The notes beneath the pieces were generated by a model. That model was not told the DNA's origin. It searched no databases and was given only the letters and a program-made list of their open reading frames with translations. A program made the position numbers and the translations under genes. DNA of 64,000 nucleotides from CAVXWV01 sp963695415 (GTDB lineage Bacteria > Chloroflexota > Anaerolineae > Anaerolineales > UBA4823). Positions 23,529-33,303 of the stretch are shown here, piece by piece. Numbering within the stretch: the stretch's first letter is position 1; each line of letters starts with the position of its first letter. The stretch is from contig CAVOGL010000024.1 of NCBI GenBank assembly GCA_963695415.1, positions 62,001 through 126,000 on the forward strand. The letters run 5' to 3'.

Positions 23529-26386
23529 AAGTAAACCTCACCATCGATGGACAAAAAGTCCAGGCAGAGTCCGGGAAGACCGTGCTGGAGGCTGCCCAGG
23601 AAGCCGGGATCGACATCCCTATCCTCTGCCACCATCCGGCGCTGCCGCCGGAGGGCGCCTGCCGTATCTGTGTTGTCGAGATCGAGCGCCAGCGTTCCCT
23701 GCAGCCCGCCTGCACCTTCCCGGCAACCGAAGGGCTGGTGGTGCAAACCCGCTCGCCCAAGGTGGTCGAGGCGCGGCGCTTCGTCCTCGAGATGCTGCTC
23801 TCCGACCATCCCTTCGACTGCATGGTGTGCGACGCCACCGGTGACTGCCTGCTGCAGGACCTGGTCTACGAGTACGAGGTCAGGACCGAGATCACTCCCG
23901 GTCTGCGCCACCAGTACCCGATCGATGATCCCAATCCCTTCATCCAGGTCGACCTGAACAAGTGCATTCTGTGCATGCGCTGCGTGCGCGCCTGCACCTA
24001 CATCAACGGCGTGGATGCCATCAGCGTGGTGCACCGCGGTTTCAAAGCCCGCATTGCCTTCGGCGGGATGGGCACCATGCAGGAAAGCCCGTGTGAGTTC
24101 TGCGGCAGCTGTGTCGCTGTCTGCCCCACCTCCGCCCTCTACCCCAAGTTGTCGCTGGGCAAGGGGCGCACCTGGCAGGTCGAGCGTGTCCCCACCGTCT
24201 GTTCCTACTGCGGCGTGGGCTGCCAGATCGTGCTCGAGGTGAAAAATAACCGCATTGTCAAAGTGGATGCCCTGGCTGTTCACGAGAACGGGGCAGCTGC
24301 TGAGCCCGGCGCTCAACCCGCTCCTCCCACGCCCAACCACGGCTGGACGTGCGTCAAGGGGCGCTTTGGCTACGATTACGTCCACCACCGCGACCGTCTG
24401 CAGAAGCCCCGGGTGCGCCAGTACCTGCTCGACGCTCCTGACGGGGTTATCGCTGGGAGCCATGCCGAAGACCTGCGTGAAGTCCGTCCGCACGACGCCG
24501 CCGGAACCGGCAGGGGGGAGTGGGTCGAGGTCGATTGGGACACCGCCCTGGATATCGTCTCCCGCAGGTTGGTGAAGATCCGCGACGAACAGGGTCCCAA
24601 TGCCATCGGCGTGCTCACCTCAGCGAAGTGCACCAACGAAGAAAATTACCTGATGAACAAGTTCGCCCGCCAGGTGGTCGGGACGAACAATATCGACCAC
24701 TGCGCCCGTCTTTGACACTCCAGCACCGTGGCCGGTCTGGCCACCACGCTGGGCTCAGGCGCCATGTCCAACTCGATGGACGATGTCGCCGACCAGGCGA
24801 AGGCGTTCTTCGTCATCGGCTCCAACACCACCGAACAGCACCCCGTCTTCGGGATGCGCATCCGCCAGGCGGTGCGCCAGCGCGGCGCCGTTTTGATCGT
24901 CGCCGACCCGCGCCGCATCCCGCTCACCGATTTCGCCACCCTGCACCTGCAGCACAAGCCCGGCACCGATAACGCTTTGGTCAACGGGCTGCTCCACTTG
25001 CTCATCGAGAAGGGCTACCACGACCAGGCTTTCATTGATGAGCGTACCGAGGGTTTTGAAGAGGTTCGCGAGCTGGTCCGCGCTTACCCGCCCGAACGGG
25101 TTTCGGACATCACCGGCGTTCCGGTTGAACAGCTGCACGAGGCTGCCGACCTGATCGGCAAAAACAAGCCCATGGCAGTGATGTGGGCGATGGGCATCAC
25201 CCAGCACACCACCGGTGTCCACAACGTGATGAACCTGGCGAACCTGCAGATGCTCCTGGGCAACATGGGTATCCCGGGCGGCGGGGTCAACCCGCTGCGC
25301 GGGCAGAACAACGTCCAGGGCGCCTGCGATATGGGTGGTCTGCCCAACGTTTACCCGGCATACCAGCCCGTGCCCAGCGAGGAGACCCGCAAAAAGTTCG
25401 CAGCCGCCTGGGGCGCCAGCCTGTCTGACAGGGTGGGCATGACGGTTACCGAGATGGTGCCCGCCGCGCTGGATGGCAAAATCCGCGCCCTGTACATCCT
25501 GGGCGAGAACCCGATCATGAGCGACCCCGATACCAACCATATCCGCCACTGTCTCGAAGAGTGTGAGTTTATTGTCGTCCAGGAGATATTTCCAACCGAA
25601 ACGGCGAAATATGCGGATGTGCTCTTACCCGGCGTATCCTTTGCTGAGAAAGAGGGCACCGTCACCAACACCGAGCGCCGCGTCCAGCTGATGCGCAAGG
25701 CGCTGCGCCCGATAGGTGAAGCCCGCGATGACTGGCAGATCGTTTCCGAGATTGCCCGGCGCATGCGTTCTTCCGGGGAGCGCCAGTTCTCCCCCGCACC
25801 TTATGCCGGTTGGGACTACGCCAGCCCGAAGGAGATCATGCTGGAGATTGCCGCCCTCGCTCCCAGTTATGCCGGGATCACCTACGAGCGCCTGGAGCGG
25901 GGCGAAGCCTTGCAGTGGCCTGTGCCGAACGAACAGCACCCCGGCACGCCCATTCTGCATGTCGGCAGGTTTGCCCGCGGGGTGGGTAAGTTCACCCCCA
26001 TCGATTACGTGCCCCCGGCTGAGCTTCCCGATAAGGAATACCCGCTGGTACTGAGCACCGGCAGGGTGCTTTATCACTGGCACGGCGGGGAAATGACCCG
26101 CCGCTCGAAGGGTCTGCTGGCGATTTACTCCAAGCCGCTCGTGGAGGTCAGCGAGGAGGATGCCGAACGGCTGGGGCTGAACGGCAACAAGCGCGTGCGC
26201 GTCACCTCCCGGCGCGGCAGCATCGAAGCCGAAGCCCTGGTGACCGACCGTATCCCCACCGGGATGGTGTATGCTAACTTTCACTTCCCTGAAGCTTCGG
26301 TCAACGAACTCACCATCGCAGAGCTTGACCCGATTGCAAAAATACCGGAATACAAGGTCTGCGCCGTCAAAGTGGAACCTTGCTAA
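23525..26386 (+). CDS. fdhA: Formate dehydrogenase catalytic subunit, NuoG-FdhA type, selenocysteine-containing
   Basis: 953 residues when TGA 24713-24715 is read as selenocysteine (residue 397). Residues 1-230 carry NuoG-like clusters: [2Fe-2S] (CHHPALPPEGACRICVVE), HxxxCxxC-type (DHPFDCMVCDATGDC) and 2[4Fe-4S] (CILCMRCVRAC, CEFCGSCVAVC). From 230 the Mo/W-bisPGD domain follows with VCSYCGVGCQ, CARL-U-HSSTVAGL and RGQNNVQGACDMGG. The His after Sec and the GACDMG region match E. coli FdhF. Without recoding the protein would split between its cofactor halves. It reduces CO2 or oxidises formate, feeding the diaphorase genes around it. It overlaps NuoF1 by 4 bp. Confidence 0.92.
24713..24752 (+). 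promoter_or_regulatory. Bacterial SECIS element after in-frame UGA
   Basis: Directly after the UGA codon: outer stem CCAGC (24720-24724)/GCTGG (24748-24752), small internal loop, inner stem GTGGCC (24728-24733)/GGCCAC (24739-24744) and apical loop GGTCT. The loop lies 18 bases after the UGA and has the GGUCU sequence known from the E. coli fdhF SECIS that SelB binds. This is strong evidence for selenocysteine insertion rather than termination. Confidence 0.9.
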
Positions 26387-26460
26387 ACCTTGCGAAGGTT
26401 TCAGCGTGAACGCCGTTCACACACCTTCGCAAGGTTAGGCTTGCGCCCCTTCGCAAGGTT
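26387..26460. repeat. AACCTTGCGAAGGTT palindromic repeat cluster
   Basis: AAACCTTGCGAAGGTTT right after the fdhA stop pairs with ACCTTCGCAAGGTT (about 26443-26456 and again before 26460), giving three nested palindromes. It can form a large hairpin between fdhA and the ferritin-like gene, and could dampen read-through. Confidence 0.7.
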
Positions 26461-26490
26461 TATACCGATAGAAAGAAGGATTGTTAAAAC

Positions 26491-26980
26491 ATGGACATCA
26501 CGAAAAATCTACACATACGCCCTGCAGCGCGAGATCGAGGGCAGGGATTTCTTCGCCAACAACGCAGAGCGCATGAGCCACGCCGCGGTCCAGGAAGTAT
26601 TCAAGCGTCTGGCGAAAGAAGAGCAGCGCCACATCCACATCATCCAGGCGGAAATTGATGCCCTGGACGAAGAAGGCAAAGCCCAGGACTCTTCGCCTGT
26701 CTTTCAAGAGCGAGGATTCTTCACCGACCGGGCGCAAGCTGAGATGATCGAACAGACCGTTTCCGAAGCGATGGTGCCCGACCTGCCCGTCTTGCGCATG
26801 GCATACCTGATCGAAAAGGACTTTGCCGAGTTCTATGCCATGGCGGCTGGTAAAGCGGACGGAAAGGCAAAAGAGGTGCTGGAAAGTCTGGCAGCCTGGG
26901 AGCGCACCCACGAATCGCTCTTCAAGCAGCTGCACGACCAGGCTTTCGAGCGCTATGCCGACATGCCCTGGGGAGGTTGA
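26491..26980 (+). CDS. Ferritin-like/rubrerythrin-type protein, N-terminal frameshift
   Basis: Start ATG 26491 with AAGGA about ten bases upstream. One surplus A in the run at 26503-26507 shifts the frame; correcting it gives MDITKIYTYALQREIEGRDF. The helical bundle carries rubrerythrin-like diiron ligands: REIEGRDFF, EEQRHIHIIQ, IEKDFAEFYAMA and WERTHESLF, i.e. two E(x)nExxH-type repeats. There is no rubredoxin domain. In anaerobes such proteins reduce peroxide or store iron. Its place between formate dehydrogenase and a second diaphorase suggests protection of the oxygen-sensitive complex. Confidence 0.8.
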
Positions 26981-27086
26981 TCGACTTAGTCTGATTCCTG
27001 GCAGATCATGCCGTTAGGTTTCTTTCAGGGAACCATGATCAAGAAAAATTTTTATATTCAGTGTTCCAGATTTCGGGAAGAACACG

Positions 27087-27572
27087 ATGCCTGCAAAAAC
27101 AAAAACGGGTAATACTGACCCAAAAAAACGTGCGTTGCTGCTGTCTGCGCTCTACCTTGCGCAAGAGCAGTTTGGCTGGTTGAGCCCCGAAGCCATCCGC
27201 CGTGTCGCGGACCGGCTCGATCTGTCGACCGGGCAGGTGGTCTCCGCAGCCAGCTTCTACTCGATGTTCCGGTTTGAGCCGCAGGGGCGCTACCATATCC
27301 AGGTCTGTGAAGGGCTTTCCTGTTATCTGTTGGGCACCCAGTCGCTGCTCGATTACCTCCAGGCAAGATTGGGATTGGAACCAGGTGAGACCAGTCTGGA
27401 TGGAAAGGTCAGCTTCGAGGTCGTCCAGTGCCTGGCAGCCTGTGATGTCGCCCCGGCGTTGAAGGTGAATGATGAGTTGTTTGGCAGCCTGACCATCGAA
27501 AAGATCGACATCCTGTTGGAAAACCTGGGAATCGGGGAGCGTGAACCCCTGGCAGAAAGGAACCAGGTTTAG
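27087..27572 (+). CDS. NuoE-like [2Fe-2S] subunit (second copy)
   Basis: 161 residues starting MPAKTKTGNTDPKKRALLL. It has the helical N-terminal part (LYLAQEQFGWLSPEAIRRVADRL), VVSAASFYSMFRFEP and cluster cysteines in CEGLSCYLLG and QCLAACDVAPAL. It is distant in sequence from the first copy, so the two are not a recent duplication. It lies 1 bp before the second NuoF gene and pairs with it as an NAD(P)H-oxidising module. Confidence 0.9.
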   Translation: MPAKTKTGNTDPKKRALLLSALYLAQEQFGWLSPEAIRRVADRLDLSTGQVVSAASFYSMFRFEPQGRYHIQVCEGLSCYLLGTQSLLDYLQARLGLEPGETSLDGKVSFEVVQCLAACDVAPALKVNDELFGSLTIEKIDILLENLGIGEREPLAERNQV

Positions 27573-27573
27573 T

Positions 27574-28858
27574 ATGTTCGAGCCGGTCCTCACTCGCAAC
27601 ATCCACCGCCCGGGTTCAGAAAGAATCTCCGTCTACCTGGAACACGGCGGTTACCAGGCTGCCCGTCACGCCCTCACTCGCTGCTCGCCAGCGGAGCTGA
27701 TCGACATGGTCAAGAAATCGGGTCTGCGCGGGCGTGGGGGAGCTGGCTTTCCGGCGGGGGTCAAGTGGGGTTTCATGCCCCAGGACCCCGGGATTGAGAA
27801 AATTGTGGCGGTCAACACCGATGAAGGTGAACCTGGCACGTTCAAAGACCGCCAGATCGTGGAGTGTGACCCTCACTCTGTTATCGAAGGCGTGCTCATC
27901 ACCAGCTATGCGGTCGGGGCGAAGCGGGCTTACGTCTACATCCGCGGTGAGTTCTTCCTCGGTTTCAAGCGCTGGATTAAAGCCATCGCCGATGCCTACG
28001 AGCAGGGCTTCCTCGGCGAAAACATCTTTGGCACCGGGTTCAGCCTGGACATGTCCGTGCACCGCGGCGCAGGCGCCTACATCTGCGGCGAGGAAACCGC
28101 CATGATTGAATCACTGGAGGGCAAGGCAGGCAGGCCGCGCGCCAAGCCGCCTTATCCCGCACAGGCAGGGTTGTTTGGATTGCCCACCCTGGTCCACAAC
28201 ATCGAGACCCTGGCGTGCATCCCGCACATCGTCCAGCGAGGCCCTGAGTGGTTTGCCGGGATCGGCACGGCGGAGAGTAAGGGTCCGAAGATCTTTTCGG
28301 TGAGTGGTCACGTGAACAAACCCGGGAATTACGAGCTCCCGTTGGGCACCACCCTGCGGGAGATTATCTACGAGCACGCTGGAGGAATACGGGCAGGCGC
28401 CAGGCTAAAGGCGGTGATACCCGGTGGAGCGTCCACACCTGTGCTGCCAGCGGACAGGATTGACACCCCCATGGCGTTTGAGACTTTGGAAGCGGCGGGT
28501 TCTCAATTAGGCACGGGTGGGATTGTGGTCATGGATGAGTCCACCTGCATGGTGGAAGTCGCCCGGCGGCTGGCAAAATTCTTCATGCATGAAATCCTGT
28601 GGCAAGTGCGTTCCCTGCCGGGTGGGTTCTCTGCGCCTGTTTGAGCTCCTGGAAAGGATTGATACAGGCAGGGGAAATCCAGGCGACCTGGATGAGGCGC
28701 TGGAACGCATTGATTATCTCACCCGCAACATCGATGGCAGGACTTTCTGCCCCTTGGGTGCTGCCCTGGTGAACCCGGCTCGTTCGACCCTTGCCCATTT
28801 CAGGGCTGAATACGAATTCCACCTCGAACACCGCGTCTGCTGGCGTGGAATGGCGTAA
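27574..28858 (+). CDS. NuoF-like flavoprotein (second copy), frameshifted
   Basis: About 427 residues from ATG 27574. FMN/NAD motifs: SGLRGRGGAGFPAGVKWGF, VNTDEGEPGTFKDR, GAGAYICGEETAM. After FFMHE the given frame leaves the family. Dropping one A in 28592-28594 restores SCGKCVPCRVGSLRLFELL, the [4Fe-4S] motif, and runs to TAA 28858 with the final Cys in TFCPLGAAL. Unlike the first NuoF it has no C-terminal ferredoxin domain. With NuoE2 it makes a second diaphorase in the same cluster. Confidence 0.88.
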
Positions 28859-28894
28859 ATAATGTGAGCAGTTTAACTCTTGAGGAGGCATGAT

Positions 28895-29275
28895 ATGGCG
28901 AAGATTCTGATTGTGGACGATGACCCTGATTTTGTGGAGGCGACGACCATTGTGCTTGAAAAGCACAACCATCTGGTAATCAGCGCTGACAGCGGTGAAG
29001 CCGGCTACCAGCGGGCAAGATCCGAAAAACCGGACCTGATCATCCTGGATGTGATCATGGACACAGTCCTGGATGGGGTTTCGACCAGCCAGCGCATCCA
29101 TGATGATCCGGAAGTAGCCGGGATCCCCATCATTATGGTCACCTCCATCGCCAATACCGATTACGCTGAGCTTTTCCCAACGGATGAATACATCCACATC
29201 AACGCCTTCATGAGCAAACCCATTTCAGCAGATGGTTTGATCCGTCAGGTGAAGCGCCACCTCCCGGAAGTTTGA
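28895..29275 (+). CDS. Single-domain response regulator
   Basis: 126 residues from ATG 28895, preceded by GAGGAGG; an upstream ATG is less likely. Receiver features: acidic pair VDDDPD, phospho-acceptor Asp52 in LIILDVIMDT, Thr in MVTSIANTD and Lys in FMSKPIS. There is no output domain, so it works by protein contact, probably with the kinases that follow. It lies 36 bp after the second NuoF gene, tying the signalling genes to the redox cluster. Confidence 0.92.
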   Translation: MAKILIVDDDPDFVEATTIVLEKHNHLVISADSGEAGYQRARSEKPDLIILDVIMDTVLDGVSTSQRIHDDPEVAGIPIIMVTSIANTDYAELFPTDEYIHINAFMSKPISADGLIRQVKRHLPEV

Positions 29276-29378
29276 CATGCCATGTTTGACCTGTCAGGCA
29301 GGAATCACTCGTTGCAGGTCACTCACAGGCTTCGATCGTGTCATCCGGGTAATTGTATTCAGGTAAGGGCACCCTTTC

Positions 29379-31409
29379 ATGCGGCTTTATCTTAGAAGGT
29401 TATTCACTGCACCATTCCAGCTGGTTCTGGTGGTTTCATTCTCATTGGTCGCGGCGCTCGCCATCGCCATAGGCACCTGGACGATTTCCAGGACGATTGC
29501 CGACTACATGACCGATGAGATGAATGCACGCATATCCCGCGACATGCAGCTTTCCCAGGCTTTCTACGAGATCATGCTGTCTGAGATCCAGGCGATTTCG
29601 GACCGTCTCTCCCAGGATCCTCTGGTGGTGCAGAATTTTGAGGCGCTCCAGCAGGGCGATCCAACCGCCCTGGATTACCTGGAGAAACAGATGGAGCTGA
29701 ACCTCGCCGATAATACGACGGGAGGGAACCATACCATTCTGGTTCTGGACCCTTCGGGGAATGCGATCGCCGGTCGCCTGTTGAAGACAGGGGACGGGCA
29801 GGAAAAAATCATCCCCTCTGATCGCGCCGCAGGATTACAGTGGGATGAGTTGGAGATTGTCCGCCAGGCAATCGACCAGGGACAGGCAATCCAAACTGCC
29901 GCTGTCATTCCTTCCGAACTTCTGGACTCAGTGGGTCTTGCAGAACAAACTTTAATATCCATTATCGAAACGCCAAAGGCGGCTTCAGAATTGTTTGACC
30001 CCCGTGAAGAGACAGCCGGGCTTGCCCTGGCGGGGATTTCGCCGGTCAGGTCAGCTGCCGGCGAAATACTCGGTGCGGTGCTGGTCTTTCACCTTTTTAA
30101 CAATGATTTCACCCTGGTAGATCGGATACGCCAGGTAGCAGGGATCGATACGGCTACGATTTTCTTTGGCGACCTGCGTGTCTCCACGAACGTTATGACC
30201 GAGACCGGGCAGCGCGCCATCGGTACCCGCGTGTCCGATGAGGTCAGCCGGGTTGTCCTGAGCCAGGGCGATATCTTTACCGGACCGGCATTCGTGGTCA
30301 ATGAGAATTACATCACCCGTTACGACCCGATCCTCGATCAGAACGGGAAAATCCTCGGTATCCTCTATATTGGTGCCAGGCAGTCCACATTTAACCGCCT
30401 GATCAGCCTGGTCAACAACCGCATCTTCCTGGTGGGTGGCGGCACTTTTGTGCTGGTCTTTTTACTCGCACTGCCTGTTTCGGTTGTAATCACCCGCCCT
30501 CTCAACCAGCTGCATGACCTGGTTGCTGCCAGCCAGAAAGTGACCGAGGGCGATCTGTCCGTCCGCGTGCCAGTGCGTCCGGGCGGCGAAGTGGGCATGC
30601 TTGCCAGTTCCTTTAATATCATGCTGGACACGCTTCAATCCACCCACGAGCAGCTGATTCAATCGGAAAAACTGGCTTCTCTTGGTCAGCTGGCTGCCGG
30701 GGTGGCTCACGAATTGAACAACCCTCTCGGTACAATCATGCTCTATGCGGATATCCTCCTCAAGGAGACTGCTGCTGAAAACCTCCAGGAGCCAGGCTCC
30801 ACCAGGAGAGAGGATTTGGAGATGATCATCTCCGAGACTCAACGCTGCAAGACGATCGTCTCGTCCTTGCTTGAATTTGCCCGTCAGAACCAGGTGAGTG
30901 CCGGTGAAGTGGACCTGAACGAGATCATCGTACAGCTTCTCGAGCTTGAATCCATGCGCAGGGCAGATGCTGCAGCAAATGCAGGAACGGTAATCGAGAT
31001 GAGACACGACCTGGATGCATTGCTGCCGCGCATCCAGGCTGATGAAAATCAACTGATCCAGGTTCTGTCGAATCTAATCGATAATGCGGTCGACGCCATG
31101 CCGGGCGGCGGCGTCCTGACCATCACCACGCGCAGCAAACCTGCCGGCATGGTGACACTGGAAGTCAGCGATACCGGGATGGGCATCTCGGACAGGAACA
31201 AGAGCAAGCTCTTCACGCCGTTCTTCACCACCAAACCGCTGGGCAAGGGAACAGGTTTGGGTCTCGCCATCACCTATGGGATCATCAAAATGCACCGCGG
31301 GCAGATCACTGTGAGCAGCCAGGTGGGGAAAGGCACCCGCTTCACCATCCTGCTTCCCGTGAAACTGCAGTTAGTGGATACTGTCAGGAGGGAGGGCGTT
31401 GGTGCCTGA
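29379..31409 (+). CDS. Membrane sensor histidine kinase (cache, HAMP, HisKA, HATPase)
   Basis: 676 residues. Membrane segments at about 13-35 and 348-371 bracket a roughly 310-residue extracytoplasmic cache-like sensor. HAMP follows (ITRPLNQLHDLVAASQKVTEGDLSV), then HisKA with His444 in GQLAAGVAHELNNPLG, then HATPase motifs N (LSNLIDNAVDAM), G1 (VSDTGMGIS), F (FTPFFTTKP) and G2 (GTGLGLAI). It probably senses a small molecule outside the cell and phosphorylates the receiver next to it. The stop overlaps the start region of the hybrid gene. Confidence 0.93.
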   Translation: MRLYLRRLFTAPFQLVLVVSFSLVAALAIAIGTWTISRTIADYMTDEMNARISRDMQLSQAFYEIMLSEIQAISDRLSQDPLVVQNFEALQQGDPTALDYLEKQMELNLADNTTGGNHTILVLDPSGNAIAGRLLKTGDGQEKIIPSDRAAGLQWDELEIVRQAIDQGQAIQTAAVIPSELLDSVGLAEQTLISIIETPKAASELFDPREETAGLALAGISPVRSAAGEILGAVLVFHLFNNDFTLVDRIRQVAGIDTATIFFGDLRVSTNVMTETGQRAIGTRVSDEVSRVVLSQGDIFTGPAFVVNENYITRYDPILDQNGKILGILYIGARQSTFNRLISLVNNRIFLVGGGTFVLVFLLALPVSVVITRPLNQLHDLVAASQKVTEGDLSVRVPVRPGGEVGMLASSFNIMLDTLQSTHEQLIQSEKLASLGQLAAGVAHELNNPLGTIMLYADILLKETAAENLQEPGSTRREDLEMIISETQRCKTIVSSLLEFARQNQVSAGEVDLNEIIVQLLELESMRRADAAANAGTVIEMRHDLDALLPRIQADENQLIQVLSNLIDNAVDAMPGGGVLTITTRSKPAGMVTLEVSDTGMGISDRNKSKLFTPFFTTKPLGKGTGLGLAITYGIIKMHRGQITVSSQVGKGTRFTILLPVKLQLVDTVRREGVGA

Positions 31410-32618
31410 ATCGGAAATTCCTCAAACACCAAGGACTCGCATCCTCGTGATCGATGATGAGCCCGGTATTCGCCAGGGGTGCCAGCGCGCCCTCAAATCG
31501 CAGGACTACCAGGTGGATACCGCCGCTAACGGGGATGAAGGTTTGCGCTTGATCGAGGCGTATCATTATGACCTGGTGCTGATCGATGTCATGATGCCGG
31601 GCATTAATGGGATTGAGCTGATCTCCCTGATCCACGCTCAGGATCCGGATACGGTCTGCCTGATCATCACCGGTTATGCCACAGTGGAACTGGCGGTGAG
31701 TGCAATTAAAGAAGGCGCTTACGATTTCCTCACCAAGCCTTTCACCGCTGACGAGCTTATACTCGCCGTAAACCAGGGTCTCGAACACCGCCATCTCAGG
31801 AAAGAGAGCCAGCGCCTGCAGTTTGCGGAGGCGGAGGCACAGCGCCTGGAAGGCGAAAGGCTGAGGCTGGAGGAGCTGGATCGCTCCAAGGCTGCCTTCA
31901 TCCGCCTGGTCACTCACGAGCTCAAGTCACCGGTTAATGCCATCATTACCTACCTCGACCTGATAAAAGATGGGTATATCGAGCCTGGCGATGTCCCGAA
32001 ATACCTGGGACGCTGCCTGGACAGAGCCCGGGAAGTGCTGGATCTGATAGCAGACCTGTTGCGCTACGGGCGCATGAAGGAAGTGCACGCGGAAGGGCAG
32101 GTGGAACCAGTGGATGTGGGCGAAATATTAATCCAGGTCATCCAGCAGTATGAACCCGAGGCGCAGGAGAAGGGCATCAGTCTTTCCAGCGCCATCGCTC
32201 CAGACCTCCCTTCAGTAAACTCAACGATCGACGAGGTGCAGTGTGTGTGGTCGAACCTGATTTCCAACGCCCTGAAGTACACACCTTCCGGAGGCAGGGT
32301 TGATGTCAGTCTACAAATATCAGGGGCAACTTGGGAGGGTTCTCACCTGGTGAATCAACAGGATGGTGTCCTCTACCTGGTAGGCGAGGTGAAAGATACT
32401 GGCATCGGCATCCCGGCGGAGGAACAGGACCGTCTTTTCAGTGAATTTTTCCGTGCCAGGAATGCCAAAAGCCTCAACATCGCCGGGACCGGTCTGGGGC
32501 TTGCCATCGTCAAGCAGGTTGTGGAGAAGTTGGGGGAGAGATCACGGTGCAATCAGAGCTCGATCAGGGGACTCGTTTCACATTCAGACTGCCCGTCACG
32601 AGTTCAGTAGAGTTTTGA
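31402..32618 (+). CDS. Receiver-histidine kinase hybrid, C-terminal frameshift
   Basis: About 405 residues. The N-terminal receiver has IDDEPG, Asp62 in LVLIDVMMPG and FLTKPF; then a coiled coil, HisKA with THELKSPVNAIITYL and HATPase with SNLISNALKYT, VKDTGIGIP and GTGLGLAIVKQ. The start is GTG 31402 (or TTG 31399), after AGGAGGGAGG and overlapping the previous stop. One missing G in the run at 32532-32536 turns the end from a nonsense tail into LGGEITVQSELDQGTRFTFRL and a stop at 32616-32618. It forms a three-gene phosphorelay with its neighbours. Confidence 0.9.
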
Positions 32619-32743
32619 ATCGATCATGCGGGAGAAGATTGTTTTGTTCGCATCGCGTGGTTTCAAATTGTGAAGCGATTCGATCCAAGGTTTTGGTTAT
32701 AATTACTGTATAGGGGTGGGATCTTGACCAAAGGAGAAGTTCA

Positions 32744-33130
32744 ATGCTGCGAAGTCTGATTGAAAGTGTGGGTGGCGGGAAAATTATCCTTGAAATTGTC
32801 GAATATGCCGCACTGGCGATTGAGTTGTTGGCGGTTGCCATCATCGTGGTCGCCATTTTCTGGGGAGTGCTCCGTTATATACGGAAGGGTATCAGCCGGG
32901 AAGGGTTAGGGGGGCGTTTTCGAGAGCTCAAGGAGAGCCTGGGGCGCACGCTGCTTCTTGGACTTGAGATACTCGTCGCCGCTGACATCGTCCGCACCGT
33001 CGCCCTGGAAGCCACCCTGGAAAGCGTCACGATCCTGGGGCTTCTCGTCCTCGTCCGCACCTTCCTCAGCTGGTCGTTGGTGGTCGAGATGGAAGGGCGC
33101 TGGCCCTGGCAGGGCAGTAAGCTGGATTAA
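32744..33130 (+). CDS. DUF1622-family membrane protein
   Basis: 128 residues with three hydrophobic segments (LEIVEYAALAIELLAVAIIVVAIFWG, TLLLGLEILVAADIVRTVAL, VTILGLLVLVRTFLSWSLVVEME). The charged linker RKGISREGL and the ending VEMEGRWPW are typical of DUF1622. AAAGGAGAA lies six bases before the start. It is an inner-membrane protein of unknown function. Confidence 0.85.
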   Translation: MLRSLIESVGGGKIILEIVEYAALAIELLAVAIIVVAIFWGVLRYIRKGISREGLGGRFRELKESLGRTLLLGLEILVAADIVRTVALEATLESVTILGLLVLVRTFLSWSLVVEMEGRWPWQGSKLD

Positions 33131-33171
33131 ACCCGTTTCTAAGTAACCTTATCAGACGATTTTTGCCTGAG

Positions 33172-33303
33172 CCAGAGCGACTGAAGTCGCAACTACAATG
33201 AATTGATTCTGTAGTAACGACTTCAGTCGTTATACCCAAACCAGAGCGACTGAAGTCGCAACTACAATGAATTGACTCCGTAGTAACGACTTCAGTCGTT
33301 ATA
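33172..33303. repeat. Two 69-bp tandem palindromic repeats (GCGACTGAAGTCGC/ACGACTTCAGTCGT)
   Basis: Each copy (from 33172 and 33241) has arms GCGACTGAAGTCGC and AACGACTTCAGTCGTTATA around ACTACAATGAATTGA, with only two base differences. The second copy supplies the last codons and stop of the minus-strand lipoprotein gene that ends at 33292. Confidence 0.9.

Noticed and set aside
23510..24493. Long minus-strand frame (327 codons) opposite fdhA, and a similar one at 24755-25549
   Set aside because: Both are shadows of the formate dehydrogenase gene; no motifs and no ribosome site.
24713..24715. TGA in fdhA as a nonsense mutation or gene boundary
   Set aside because: Same frame continues with the FdhF active site, and a SECIS hairpin follows, so selenocysteine is the better explanation.
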